Of a DNA stretch of 64,000 nucleotides, positions 44,446-52,475 are shown in pieces (positions within the stretch are counted from its first letter, which is position 1; the number at the start of each line of letters is the position of its first letter). Under the pieces are notes generated by a model, which was not told where the DNA came from, did no database searches, and saw only the letters and a program-made list of their open reading frames with translations. This DNA is from Anaeromassilibacillus sp. An172 (lineage in GTDB: Bacteria; Bacillota; Clostridia; Oscillospirales; Acutalibacteraceae). Made by a program: the position numbers and the translations under genes. Where the stretch lies: NCBI RefSeq assembly GCF_002160515.1, contig NZ_NFKS01000001.1, forward strand, positions 1-64,000. Direction: 5' to 3'.

Positions 44446-45312
44446 ATGGATTGGATTACAGGTATTCAGCGAGCTATTGACTACATCGAAGAACATATAA
44501 CCGACAAAATCGACTATGAAGAGGTTGGGAAGTGCGCATACTCATCAAGTTTTCATTTTCAGAGAGTTTTTTCTGTTATATGCGGATATACAGTAGGGGA
44601 ATATGTGAGAAACCGCCGTTTGTCTTTGGCAGGGGAGGAACTTGCAAATCAAAAATCAAAGATAATTGATGTTGCGCTGAAATACGGCTACAGCACACCC
44701 GAGAGCTTTTCCCGTGCATTTACCAAGTTTCACGGAGTTATGCCCAATCAGGTAAAAAGCGGTGCAACGCTAAAATCCTTTTCACGCCTTTCCGTAAAAC
44801 TAACATTGAGCGGAGGTTCTATTATGAATTACAGAATTGAGAAAAAAGAGGCTTTTAATGTACTTTTAAAGAAAAAGCGTTTTGAAAAGCAGGAGGAAAT
44901 GACAACGGAGAAGATTGCGGATTTTTGGAAAGAGTGTACTCAGGATGGTACAATAGAAAAAATCTGCGGTCATATCTCCAAGAATAACATTTTTAAAAAC
45001 TGCATTTTGGGAATAAGCTTTGACGATAACAGCAAATATGATTTCCCCTATGGAATAGGAACCCACTGTGAGCCGGACGCAAAAGAGGAAGGCTTTGAAG
45101 TGGTAACAATTCCGGAAAACACCTTTGTGGTATTCCAGTGCGTTGGAGTGATGCCGGAGGCATTTAAAAAGGTATATAAATATATCTGTACAGAATTCTT
45201 TCCGGCAAGTGAATACCAGCCCTGCGGCATAGAAATAGAAGCTTACCCGTCAGCGGACGTAAAAAATCCCCAATACACCTGCGAAATCTGGATTGCAGTG
45301 ACTAAAAAATAA
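44446..45312 (+). CDS. AraC-family regulator with GyrI-like effector domain
   Basis: 288 residues. Residues 5-105 carry two AraC-type helix-turn-helices (CAYSSSFHFQRVFSVICGYT, then VALKYGYSTPESFSRAFTKF). From about residue 125 (MNYRIEKKEAFNVLLKKKRF) a GyrI/integron-associated effector-binding domain follows, with the typical sequence VVTIPENTFVVFQCVG and a C-terminal CEIWIAVTKK. Such proteins bind small lipophilic or cationic compounds and often activate efflux or detoxification genes. It is monocistronic and convergent with a LysR gene; a shared terminator separates them. Confidence 0.88.
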   Translation: MDWITGIQRAIDYIEEHITDKIDYEEVGKCAYSSSFHFQRVFSVICGYTVGEYVRNRRLSLAGEELANQKSKIIDVALKYGYSTPESFSRAFTKFHGVMPNQVKSGATLKSFSRLSVKLTLSGGSIMNYRIEKKEAFNVLLKKKRFEKQEEMTTEKIADFWKECTQDGTIEKICGHISKNNIFKNCILGISFDDNSKYDFPYGIGTHCEPDAKEEGFEVVTIPENTFVVFQCVGVMPEAFKKVYKYICTEFFPASEYQPCGIEIEAYPSADVKNPQYTCEIWIAVTKK

Positions 45313-45318
45313 TTAAAT

Positions 45319-45359
45319 ACGCCGAAATCACAGCTTTGTTAGAATGTGATTTCGGCGTT
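45319..45359. terminator. Shared bidirectional terminator
   Basis: A 14-bp perfect stem ACGCCGAAATCACA / TGTGATTTCGGCGT around a 13-nt loop, with A-rich and T-rich flanks (TATTTTATTTT on the plus side). Confidence 0.88.
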
Positions 45360-45362
45360 ATT

Positions 45363-46247
45363 TTATTTTGCGGAGAGTCCATCCTGTAAATACTCAAGAA
45401 ATTTTTCTGCTGATTTTGAGAAGGCTTTGTGTTTTTTCCAGGCAATAATTGTGTCAGCTTTTATTTCAGGCTCCAAAGGTCTGAAACACAGTCGGCTGTT
45501 TCCGGTGGTGTTTATAAGTCCATCTATGGCTAAAGCGCAGCCTATTCCTTCATCAACCATTACAGATGCGTTGTATATCAAATTATATGTGCCGATTATA
45601 TTGAGTTTATCAAAAGAATAGCCCAGCCAGCCGGCAAGTTCATTTTGTATGAGAGCTTGTCTTGAACAAAGTATAGGAATTTTAGCTATGTCTTTGGGAG
45701 AGATAGTTTTATTTTGGGCAAGAGGACAGTCCTTTCTCATAAGTAAGCCCCATGTATCGAAGGATTTAAGCTTTAAATAGTTATATTTTTTTAAATCTGT
45801 AAGGCCGACAAATACTCCGAAATCTATTAAACCCTTATCAAGGCGTTCCTCAATATCCTCTCCGTTGCCGCTGAACATGTGAAATCTGATTTGAGGATAT
45901 TTAATAGAGAGGCTTTTGATTGTTTGGGCGATAAAATGCATAGACTGGGTTTCTCCTCCGCCTATGTAGATTTCGCCGCCCACAATATCATCCTGCATTT
46001 TTATTTCGGACTCGGTTTTATTTGCAAGTTCTACTATTTCAGCGGCACGCTTTTTAAGAAATACTCCTTCTTCGGTGAGGGTTATTTTTCTTTTACCACG
46101 AATAAAAAGCTTTTTGCCCAGCTCATCTTCTAAATCCATAAGCTGTTTTGAAAGTGTGGGCTGTGTAATGTGAAGCTTTTCTGCGGCGGCGGTTATATTT
46201 TCTTCTCTTGCAACAGCGAGAAAATATTTAAGCACTCTAAGTTCCAT
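45363..46247 (-). CDS. LysR-family transcriptional regulator
   Basis: 294 residues. The N-terminal helix-turn-helix (ENITAAAEKLHITQPTLSKQ) is typical, followed by an effector-binding domain of about 200 residues with the usual pattern IGGGETQSMHFIAQTIKSLS. It is divergently transcribed from the acetyltransferase-flavodoxin-lipoprotein operon, which is therefore its likely target. An AGGTGATAAT ribosome-binding site precedes the ATG. The ligand is unknown. Confidence 0.9.
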   Translation of the reverse strand: MELRVLKYFLAVAREENITAAAEKLHITQPTLSKQLMDLEDELGKKLFIRGKRKITLTEEGVFLKKRAAEIVELANKTESEIKMQDDIVGGEIYIGGGETQSMHFIAQTIKSLSIKYPQIRFHMFSGNGEDIEERLDKGLIDFGVFVGLTDLKKYNYLKLKSFDTWGLLMRKDCPLAQNKTISPKDIAKIPILCSRQALIQNELAGWLGYSFDKLNIIGTYNLIYNASVMVDEGIGCALAIDGLINTTGNSRLCFRPLEPEIKADTIIAWKKHKAFSKSAEKFLEYLQDGLSAK

Positions 46248-46267
46248 ATTATCACCTCTATGAGGAA

Positions 46268-46352
46268 ATTATAACTTTTTATTATCATAACTGTCAACTA
46301 TGGTAAAGTATAATTTATAAGTATTTGCTATTTTTGAAAATCATAATATAAT
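46268..46352. promoter_or_regulatory. Divergent promoters, lysR and acetyltransferase operon
   Basis: Minus strand for lysR: TTGACA (46292-46297), 18-bp spacer, TATAAT (46268-46273). Plus strand for the operon: TTGCTA (46325-46330), 16-bp spacer, TATAAT (46347-46352). The back-to-back arrangement allows the LysR protein to bind between the two promoters. Confidence 0.7.
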
Positions 46353-46391
46353 TATATTATAGAAATAATTTATGGAAGCTTGGTGGGATAT

Positions 46392-46961
46392 ATGGATTTA
46401 AAGGAATATTTGTCAAGATTAAATTCAGGAGAATATATTAAAGCCGGTTCTCCTGTACATCAGTTTATGCACGGTGTATCTCAGGAGGCTTTAAAGCTTA
46501 CAGCAAAGCTTAACAGCGGCTACCATGATCCGCAGGAGATAAGAGAAATCTTTTCTGAGATTATAGGAAAACCGGTTGATGAAACTTTTGCAATGTTTCC
46601 GCCTTTTTATACTGACTGCGGAAAGAATATTACAATAGGAAAAAATGTGTTTATAAATATGGGATGTAAATTCCAAGACCAGGGCGGCATTTTTATAGAC
46701 GACGGAGCGTTGATAGGGCACAATGTGGTGCTTGCCACCTTAAATCACGATATGAATCCGGAGACCAGGCATGATATGATACCAAAGCCTATTCATATAG
46801 GAAAAAATGTTTGGATAGGTTCAAATTCCACCATTTTGTCCGGCGTTACAATAGGCGACGGAGCAATAGTAGCCGCCGGAGCAGTGGTGACGAAGGATGT
46901 TGAAAAAAATACTGTGGTAGGCGGAGTTCCTGCTAAGTTTATAAAAAAGTGTGACGAATGA
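46392..46961 (+). CDS. Hexapeptide-repeat sugar O-acetyltransferase
   Basis: 189 residues, maltose/galactoside O-acetyltransferase type. The left-handed beta-helix repeats are visible (IGKNVFINMG, IDDGALIGHNVVLAT, IGKNVWIGSNSTILSGVTIG, then DGAIVAAGAVVTKDVEKNTV). The catalytic His is in ATLNHDMNPE, and the end GGVPAKFIKK is standard. The N-terminal part is longer than in the shortest family members. ATG 46392 is preferred over 46380 because GGTGGGAT precedes it. It is the first gene of the LysR-linked operon. Confidence 0.88.
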   Translation: MDLKEYLSRLNSGEYIKAGSPVHQFMHGVSQEALKLTAKLNSGYHDPQEIREIFSEIIGKPVDETFAMFPPFYTDCGKNITIGKNVFINMGCKFQDQGGIFIDDGALIGHNVVLATLNHDMNPETRHDMIPKPIHIGKNVWIGSNSTILSGVTIGDGAIVAAGAVVTKDVEKNTVVGGVPAKFIKKCDE

Positions 46962-46984
46962 TTTTTTAAGAAAGGTTGATACAA

Positions 46985-47524
46985 ATGAAAAAGGTACTTA
47001 TTATTTCTACAAGCTTGAGAAGAAACAGCAATTCCGATTATATAGCCAGAGAGTTTGAAAGAGGTGCAAAGGATGCAGGCAATGAGGTTGAATTTATTTC
47101 TTTAATAGGAAAGAAAATTGATTTTTGTATTGGCTGTCTTTCCTGCCAATTAACACAGGAGTGTGTAATAAAAGATGACGCAAATGAGATTGCTGAAAAG
47201 GTAAAAAATGCAGACGTGGTTGTTTATGCAACACCGGTTTATTATTATGAAATGTCAGGACAGATGAAAACTCTTATTGACAGAATGAACTGTCTTTTTC
47301 CAAGCGATTATAAATTCCGTGATGTTTACCTTTTGGCGGCTTCTGCCGAGGATGAAGAAAGCGCAATGGACGGAGCTGTAAAAGGAGTGCAGGGTTGGGT
47401 TGACTGCTTTGAAAAAGCAACCCTTGCCGGGGTAATCAGAGGAACAGGACTTACAGAAACCGGAGAAGCCAAAAAAGATGAAGAAATTCTTAAAAAAGCC
47501 TATGAAATGGGTAAGAGCGTTTGA
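46985..47524 (+). CDS. NADPH-dependent FMN reductase-like flavoprotein
   Basis: 179 residues with a flavodoxin-like fold: ISTSLRRNSNSDYIAREFERG binds FMN phosphate, followed by FCIGCLSCQLTQECVIKDD with a Cys-rich loop, and VVYATPVYYYEMSGQMKTLI near residue 85. The family catalyses flavin, quinone or chromate-type reductions. ATG 46985 is preceded by AAAGG. It overlaps nothing and is followed 2 nt later by the lipoprotein gene. Confidence 0.87.
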   Translation: MKKVLIISTSLRRNSNSDYIAREFERGAKDAGNEVEFISLIGKKIDFCIGCLSCQLTQECVIKDDANEIAEKVKNADVVVYATPVYYYEMSGQMKTLIDRMNCLFPSDYKFRDVYLLAASAEDEESAMDGAVKGVQGWVDCFEKATLAGVIRGTGLTETGEAKKDEEILKKAYEMGKSV

Positions 47525-47525
47525 T

Positions 47526-48095
47526 ATGAAAAAGATTTTTATTTTGCTGTTAAGCCTGTTAATTGTTATTTTGTCAGCTTGCTCAGTTTCCGATAATAAT
47601 CTTACGGAAGAATCTTTAACAACGGATATTGTTTTGACAGAAGAACATACGACTGAAATTCAGTCTGAAGAAATGACGGAACCAACAGGAAATGAAACCT
47701 TCGAAACAACACAGACTGAAACACAGGGGGATGAAGAAACAATGACTGATATTAAAGTTACAGTTAACGGAAGTGTTTTTAACGCTAAAATATACAATGA
47801 CTCTCCCTGTGCACAGCAGTTGTTAAGTAAATTCCCTCTTACAGTCACTATGAGTGAGCTTAATGGAAACGAAAAGTATTACAGATTTTCTGAAAGCTTT
47901 CAGTCAAATCCGGAAAACGTGGGAAGTATAAACACCGGCGACATTATGCTGTATCAGTCGGACTATTTGGTTCTGTTTTATGAATCACACAATACCTCAT
48001 ATACATATACAAGAATTGGTTATATAACAGACACCACAGGCTTAAAAGAAGCGGTGGGCACCGGAAATCCAACGGTTACTTTTGAAATAGAATAG
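47526..48095 (+). CDS. Lipoprotein with cyclophilin-like domain
   Basis: 189 residues. A lipoprotein signal (KKIFILLLSLLIVILSACS) with the lipobox Leu-Ser-Ala-Cys is followed by an acidic, Thr/Glu-rich linker (residues 20-75) and a cyclophilin-like domain (IKVTVNGSVFNAKIYNDSPC, then INTGDIMLYQSDYLVLFYE). The domain resembles the small cyclophilin-like fold seen next to flavin-linked enzymes in many Firmicutes, but lacks evidence for isomerase activity. It is the last gene of the LysR-linked operon, so it may present or sense the same substrate on the cell surface. Confidence 0.78.
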   Translation: MKKIFILLLSLLIVILSACSVSDNNLTEESLTTDIVLTEEHTTEIQSEEMTEPTGNETFETTQTETQGDEETMTDIKVTVNGSVFNAKIYNDSPCAQQLLSKFPLTVTMSELNGNEKYYRFSESFQSNPENVGSINTGDIMLYQSDYLVLFYESHNTSYTYTRIGYITDTTGLKEAVGTGNPTVTFEIE

Positions 48096-48104
48096 TTGCC
48101 GTAG

Positions 48105-48133
48105 TTGATTTTTAAATTTGTATGTAGTATAAT
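48105..48133 (+). promoter_or_regulatory. Promoter of the ABC-F gene and its leader
   Basis: TTGATT (48105-48110), 17-bp spacer, TATAAT (48128-48133); transcription would begin near 48140, about 220 nt upstream of the ABC-F start codon. Confidence 0.8.
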
Positions 48134-48165
48134 CGATACATAAATTGATGATTGGAGTTGAAAAG

Positions 48166-48186
48166 ATGCGTAATTTTTCTTGCTGA
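48166..48186 (+). CDS. Six-codon leader peptide upstream of the ABC-F gene
   Basis: A short open frame MRNFSC-stop with a GGAG ribosome-binding site (48154-48157) 8 nt upstream. It lies 26 nt after the predicted transcription start. Short leader ORFs followed by a terminator are known to control antibiotic-resistance genes, including Vga/Lsa-type ABC-F genes, by drug-induced ribosome stalling. Here codons 4-6 (TTTTCTTGC, 48175-48183) can pair with GCAGGAAAA at 48241-48249 (one G-U pair), so a ribosome on the leader would change the RNA fold. An in-frame ATG at 48148 exists but has no ribosome-binding site. No experiment is available; this is inferred from layout. Confidence 0.65.
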   Translation: MRNFSC

Positions 48187-48205
48187 TTTTTGGTATGTCA
48201 GATTT

Positions 48206-48228
48206 AAGCGGTTTAGCCGCTGTTTTGT
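48206..48228 (+). terminator. Short hairpin after the leader ORF
   Basis: A 5-bp GC-rich stem AGCGG / CCGCT with a 5-nt loop, followed by GTTTTG. It lies 20 nt after the leader stop codon and could be a pause site or weak terminator within the attenuator. Confidence 0.4.
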
Positions 48229-48304
48229 AATATCTATTATGCAGGAAAATTATGCCTTTTCAACTTTTTGTTTTAAATAAAGTCTTCGGATACTTTGTTT
48301 TTCT

Positions 48305-48346
48305 ATGGTTGCAAGGGTTATTTTTCCTTGCAGCCATTTTTATTTT
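48305..48346 (+). terminator. Attenuator terminator of the ABC-F gene
   Basis: A 12-bp stem (ATGGTTGCAAGG / CCTTGCAGCCAT, one G-T pair) with a 9-nt loop is followed by TTTTATTTT, and then, within 5 nt, by the AAAGGAGG ribosome-binding site of the ABC-F gene. A terminator this close upstream of a start codon only makes sense as a regulated attenuator. Its 3' arm can pair with TGCAGGAAAA (48240-48249) instead, over ten base pairs with one bulged U. Confidence 0.85.
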
Positions 48347-48361
48347 AAAGGAGGACAAAGA

Positions 48362-49840
48362 ATGTCGCTGATTGATGTAAAAAATCTCACTTTTTCCTAT
48401 GACGGAAGTTTTGATAATGTTTTTGAAAATGTTAGTTTTCAAATAGACACTGATTGGAAAATAGGATTTACGGGAAGAAACGGAAGGGGAAAAACTACCT
48501 TCTTAAAACTTTTGATGGGCAGCTATGAATATACCGGTACAATAAATTCTTCTGTGAATTTTGAATATTTTCCTTTTGAGGTGGAAAACACAGCTCTTAA
48601 TGGAATAGAGATTGCCGAAAGCTTATACTCGGATTTCATGCTTTGGGAGCTTGAATACGAGCTTAATAAGCTGGAAACAGACAGTGAAATATTGTACCGA
48701 CCTTTCTCTACGCTTTCAAAAGGAGAGCAGACAAAGCTTATGCTTGCGGTTTTGTTTATTAAGGAAAACAGTTTTCTTCTTATTGATGAGCCTACAAATC
48801 ACTTGGACTTAAAAGGCAGAGAATCTGTGAGCAGATATTTAAAAGGAAAGAAAGGATTTATACTTGTATCCCATGACAGAAAATTTCTTGACGGATGCGT
48901 TGACCATATTCTTTCGATTAACAGAAGTGATATCGAAATATTTAAGGGAAATTTTTCTTCCTGGTATGAATACAAGGAGAAACGTGATTTAAAGGAGCTT
49001 GCGGAAAATGATAGGCTGAAAAAACAGATAAAAAGCTTTTCGGAAAGTGCCGCAGAAAAATCAGCCTGGTCAAATAAAGTTGAAAATACAAAATACGGCA
49101 CCAAAAATTCCGGACTGCGGCCTGATCGAGGATTTATTGGTCATAAAGCCGCTAAAATGGCTAAGCGCTCAAAAGCTGTAAAAAGGAACATGGAAAACGC
49201 TATTGAAGAAAAATCCAAGCTTTTGAAAAATATAGAAAAAAGTGAGGATTTGAAAATAGAACAGCTTGAATACCACAGCAAAAATCTATTGACATTAAAA
49301 GATGTAAGCCTTTATTACGGAGATACAAAAGTGTGCGGGAATATTACTTTCAACGTGGAAAAAGGCGACAGGGTAGCTGTTTTAGGAAAAAACGGAAGCG
49401 GTAAATCAACTCTTTTAAAGCTTATAGCTTTTGGAAATATTTCTTATAAAGGCACATTTATAAAGGGAAGTCAACTGAAAATATCGTATGTATCGCAGGA
49501 CACTTCATTTTTACGAGGAAATTTGAAAAACTTTGCTTTTGAAAATAATATAGATGAAAGTTTGTTTATGGCGATTTTGAGAAAACTTGATTTTTCAAGG
49601 GAACAGTTTAATAAAAATCTGGAGAGCTTTAGCCAAGGTCAAAAGAAAAAAGTTTTAATAGCCAAGAGCTTGTGTGAAAAAGCCCATTTTCTTGTATGGG
49701 ATGAACCGCTGAATTATATTGATGTTATATCAAGAATACAAATAGAAAATTTACTTTTAAATTTTAAACCCACGATTATTTTTGTAGAGCACGACAAGGA
49801 ATTTTATGACAGTATATCAACAAAGCAGGTGTTCATTTAA
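48362..49840 (+). CDS. Lsa-family ABC-F ribosomal protection protein
   Basis: 492 residues with two ABC domains and no membrane segment. Domain 1 has GRNGRGKTTFLKLL (Walker A), FSTLSKGEQTKLML (signature) and LLIDEPTNHLDLKGR (Walker B). The linker (about 200-300) contains a charged helix pair with HKAAKMAKRSKAVKRN, and domain 2 has GKNGSGKSTLL, ESFSQGQKKKVLIAKSL and LVWDEPLNYIDV. The WDEPLNY box and linker closely follow the Lsa/Vga group, which displace lincosamides, streptogramin A and pleuromutilins from the ribosome. The ATG at 48362 is preceded by a perfect AAAGGAGG. The gene is controlled by the attenuating leader described separately. Spectrum cannot be told from sequence. Confidence 0.88.
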   Translation: MSLIDVKNLTFSYDGSFDNVFENVSFQIDTDWKIGFTGRNGRGKTTFLKLLMGSYEYTGTINSSVNFEYFPFEVENTALNGIEIAESLYSDFMLWELEYELNKLETDSEILYRPFSTLSKGEQTKLMLAVLFIKENSFLLIDEPTNHLDLKGRESVSRYLKGKKGFILVSHDRKFLDGCVDHILSINRSDIEIFKGNFSSWYEYKEKRDLKELAENDRLKKQIKSFSESAAEKSAWSNKVENTKYGTKNSGLRPDRGFIGHKAAKMAKRSKAVKRNMENAIEEKSKLLKNIEKSEDLKIEQLEYHSKNLLTLKDVSLYYGDTKVCGNITFNVEKGDRVAVLGKNGSGKSTLLKLIAFGNISYKGTFIKGSQLKISYVSQDTSFLRGNLKNFAFENNIDESLFMAILRKLDFSREQFNKNLESFSQGQKKKVLIAKSLCEKAHFLVWDEPLNYIDVISRIQIENLLLNFKPTIIFVEHDKEFYDSISTKQVFI

Positions 49841-49894
49841 ACTGATAAGTTGTACTTTTTATATTTATGTGATATTATTTTAAAGGTGAATTAT

Positions 49895-50437
49895 ATGGAG
49901 TGGACGGAAGAAGTAAAAAATAAGCTTAAAAGGAAAAATCAGATTTTGTTTTCAAAGGACAGCGAATGTTTTAGTGAACTAAAATTTTTAATAGAACAGC
50001 AAAACCACAGAACAATGGCTTTGTGGGCGCTTGAGCTTTCCGAAGAAGCCGTAAGAGTTTTGGAAGAAAAGTATCCGGATGAAACAAGGCCGAGAGAAGC
50101 ACTAAATGCCTCAAAACTTTGGGCTTTTGGAGAAATACGCATGAGAGAGGCTCAGAGAAAAATCCTTGACTGCCATGGTTTTGCTAAAGAAATAGACTCT
50201 TTAGAAGATATAGCACTTTGTCATGCGGTAGGACAGGGATGCGCAGTCGTCCATACAGCCGGTCATGCTATGGGTTTTCCTATGTATGAGCTTACCGCAA
50301 TAGTGAGAAAGTACGGAATAGAAACCGCAAAAGAAGCTGTGGAAAACAGAATAATGTACTATGTGGAAAGACTTATATACTGGAGTCAGCAGGAGCCTTC
50401 ATATAAAGGCAAATGGGCAGATTTTATGCTTAAATAA
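49895..50437 (+). CDS. Imm-5-like putative immunity protein
   Basis: 180 residues, mostly helical and soluble. The blocks TMALWALELSEEAVRVLEEKYP, RPREALNASKLWAFGEIRMREA and the later AVVHTAGHAMGF match the Imm-5-like family, predicted to neutralise polymorphic toxins. No toxin gene is adjacent. ATG 49895 is used since AAAGGTG precedes it by 8 nt; the open frame extends 15 codons upstream. It lies 54 nt after the ABC-F stop and may share its transcript. Confidence 0.65.
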   Translation: MEWTEEVKNKLKRKNQILFSKDSECFSELKFLIEQQNHRTMALWALELSEEAVRVLEEKYPDETRPREALNASKLWAFGEIRMREAQRKILDCHGFAKEIDSLEDIALCHAVGQGCAVVHTAGHAMGFPMYELTAIVRKYGIETAKEAVENRIMYYVERLIYWSQQEPSYKGKWADFMLK

Positions 50438-50451
50438 CATAGGTGAAAGCT

Positions 50452-51945
50452 ATGAATATAGAAATAAGAAGGTACAAGACAACAGACTGTGAGAAAACTG
50501 CAAAGCTTTTTTATGAAACGGTTCACAGTGTAAATGCAAGGGATTACACAGAAGAGCAGCTGGACGTATGGGCGTCTAAGGATATTGACTTTGAAAAATG
50601 GAATAAGGTGTTTTTGGATAGCTTATCTATAGTTGCTGTGTGTGAAAATATAATTGCAGGTTTTGGAAATATTGATGAAACCGGTTATCTTGACAGGCTT
50701 TATGTTCATAAGGATTATCAGGGAAAAGGAATAGGAGAAAAGATTTGCAAAACCTTAGAGGGATTTGTAAAATCTGAAAAAATCAGTGTGTACGCCTCAA
50801 TAACTGCAAAGCCGTTTTTTGAAAAGCAAGGATACAGAGTTATCAGAGAAAATACGGTGGAACGCAAAGGTATTTTGTTAAAAAATTATTATATGGAAAA
50901 GAGGATTTCAATGCTTGCCTATACATATGAAGACAGCGGAAAATTTGTATTAAAGGAAAAACAGGTTCCGAAAATTTTAAATGACCGTGACGCAATAGTA
51001 AAGGTCACATTGGGCAGTATCTGTTCCAGCGATATACATATAAAACACGGTTCTGTTCCGAAAGCGGTTAAAGGAATAACCGTGGGACATGAAATGGTTG
51101 GAATAGTGGAGGAATTAGGCTCGCAGGTTAAAAACTTAAAAATAGGCGACCGAGTGGCTGTGAATGTTGAAACATTCTGCGGAGATTGTTTTTTCTGTAA
51201 AAACGGTTTTGTAAACAATTGCACCGATAAAAACGGCGGATGGGCGTTGGGCTGTAGAATCGACGGAGGACAGGCAGAATATGTGAGAGTTCCTTTTGCC
51301 GATACCGGCCTTACAAAAATTCCCGATAATGTAACAGATGAGCAAGCACTTTTTACAGGAGATATTTTAGCTACAGGATTTTGGGCGGTAAGAATTGCGG
51401 ATATTAAGCCTCAGGACACAGTTCTGATTATCGGAGCAGGCCCTACAGGAATTTGCACTATGCTGTGCGCAATGCTAAAAAATCCCGGTAAAATCATTGT
51501 TTGCGAAAATGACAGCGGCAGAATAGAATTTATGAAAAAGAACTATCCACAGGTTATAACAGTAACTCCTGACAAGCTTAAAGATACAGTTATTGAAAAC
51601 AGCAGTCATGGAGGAGCTGATGTGGTTTTCGAGGTTGCAGGAATAAAGGATACATTTAAAATGGCATGGGAATGTGCAAGACCTAACGCTAATGTTATTA
51701 TTGTGGCTTTGTATGATGAACCTCAAGTGTTGCCGCTTCCTGATATGTACGGTAAAAATCTTACATTTAAAACAGGCGGAGTGGACGGATGCGACTGTGA
51801 AGAAATACTCAGTTTAATAGAACAGGGTAAAATAGACACAACACCCCTTATTACACACACTTACAGCTTAAAAGATATTGAAAAAGCCTACGAGCTGTTT
51901 GAGAATAAAAAAGACGGAGTTATGAAAGTGGCGATAAAACCATAA
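50452..51945 (+). CDS. GNAT acetyltransferase - zinc alcohol dehydrogenase fusion
   Basis: About 497 residues. Residues 1-150 are a GNAT acetyltransferase (DRLYVHKDYQGKGIGEKICK, then AKPFFEKQGYRVIREN). From residue 154 (MLAYTYEDSGKFVLKEKQVP) a complete medium-chain dehydrogenase follows: catalytic zinc ligands Cys in GSICSSDIH, His-Glu in VGHEMVG, a structural-zinc loop (CGDCFFCKNGFVNNC), and the NAD-binding VLIIGAGPTGICTML. The seam is only a few residues and contains AGAGG 5 nt before an in-frame ATG at 50911, exactly like a former separate start site. So the dehydrogenase may also be made alone. The start used is ATG 50452, with AGGTGA upstream. Confidence 0.85.
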   Translation: MNIEIRRYKTTDCEKTAKLFYETVHSVNARDYTEEQLDVWASKDIDFEKWNKVFLDSLSIVAVCENIIAGFGNIDETGYLDRLYVHKDYQGKGIGEKICKTLEGFVKSEKISVYASITAKPFFEKQGYRVIRENTVERKGILLKNYYMEKRISMLAYTYEDSGKFVLKEKQVPKILNDRDAIVKVTLGSICSSDIHIKHGSVPKAVKGITVGHEMVGIVEELGSQVKNLKIGDRVAVNVETFCGDCFFCKNGFVNNCTDKNGGWALGCRIDGGQAEYVRVPFADTGLTKIPDNVTDEQALFTGDILATGFWAVRIADIKPQDTVLIIGAGPTGICTMLCAMLKNPGKIIVCENDSGRIEFMKKNYPQVITVTPDKLKDTVIENSSHGGADVVFEVAGIKDTFKMAWECARPNANVIIVALYDEPQVLPLPDMYGKNLTFKTGGVDGCDCEEILSLIEQGKIDTTPLITHTYSLKDIEKAYELFENKKDGVMKVAIKP

Positions 51946-51958
51946 AGGAAGAGATGAA

Positions 51959-52369
51959 ATGACAGAAAGAAAAACAATACAGGTTGTGGCGGCATTGATA
52001 TATGATCCGAGCACTGAGAAAATCATGATTTGCCAAAGACCTGAAAATAAAGACAGAGGACTTTTATGGGAGTTTCCCGGAGGAAAAGTAGAAAAAGGTG
52101 AAAGCAAGGAACAAGCCTTAATTAGAGAGTGTTTAGAGGAACTTTCAGTTGAAATTCTTCCTAAGGAAATTTATGCTTCCTTAGTACACGATTACCCGGA
52201 TATAAAGATTGAGCTTACACTGTTTAAGGCGGTAATAGTTTCCGGAGAGCCTAAAAAGCTGGAACACAATGATATAAAATGGGTTTATCCATGGGAAGCG
52301 TCAAAATATGATTTTTGTCCGGCGGATAAGGAGATATTGGAAAGACTTAAAAGGGAAAATATAAAATAA
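51959..52369 (+). CDS. Nudix hydrolase, MutT-like
   Basis: 136 residues. The Nudix box GGKVEKGESKEQALIRECLE plus EL (about residues 41-62) is complete. The start VVAALIYDPSTEKIMICQRPEN and the strand after the box fit MutT/NudG-type hydrolases that remove oxidised dGTP or dCTP. The GGAAGAGATGAA before the ATG is a moderate ribosome-binding site, and the gene begins 13 nt after the fusion gene. Substrate is inferred. Confidence 0.85.
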   Translation: MTERKTIQVVAALIYDPSTEKIMICQRPENKDRGLLWEFPGGKVEKGESKEQALIRECLEELSVEILPKEIYASLVHDYPDIKIELTLFKAVIVSGEPKKLEHNDIKWVYPWEASKYDFCPADKEILERLKRENIK

Positions 52370-52414
52370 TTTGTAGAAAAACAGTAAATGGTATAAATTT
52401 TCTCGAAAAACCTG

Positions 52415-52443
52415 TTTCAAATATGTCTGTAATATGGTATAAT
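52415..52443 (+). promoter_or_regulatory. Promoter of the SstT gene
   Basis: TTTCAA (52415-52420), 17-bp spacer, TATAAT (52438-52443), about 30 nt upstream of the start. The -35 is weak. Confidence 0.5.
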
Positions 52444-52475
52444 AATAATTACGACTGATAGAAATGAGGAACTTT

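Noticed and set aside
48148-48186. Longer leader ORF from ATG 48148 (12 codons)
   Set aside because: It is in frame with the six-codon leader but has no ribosome-binding site, while GGAG precedes the inner ATG by 8 nt.
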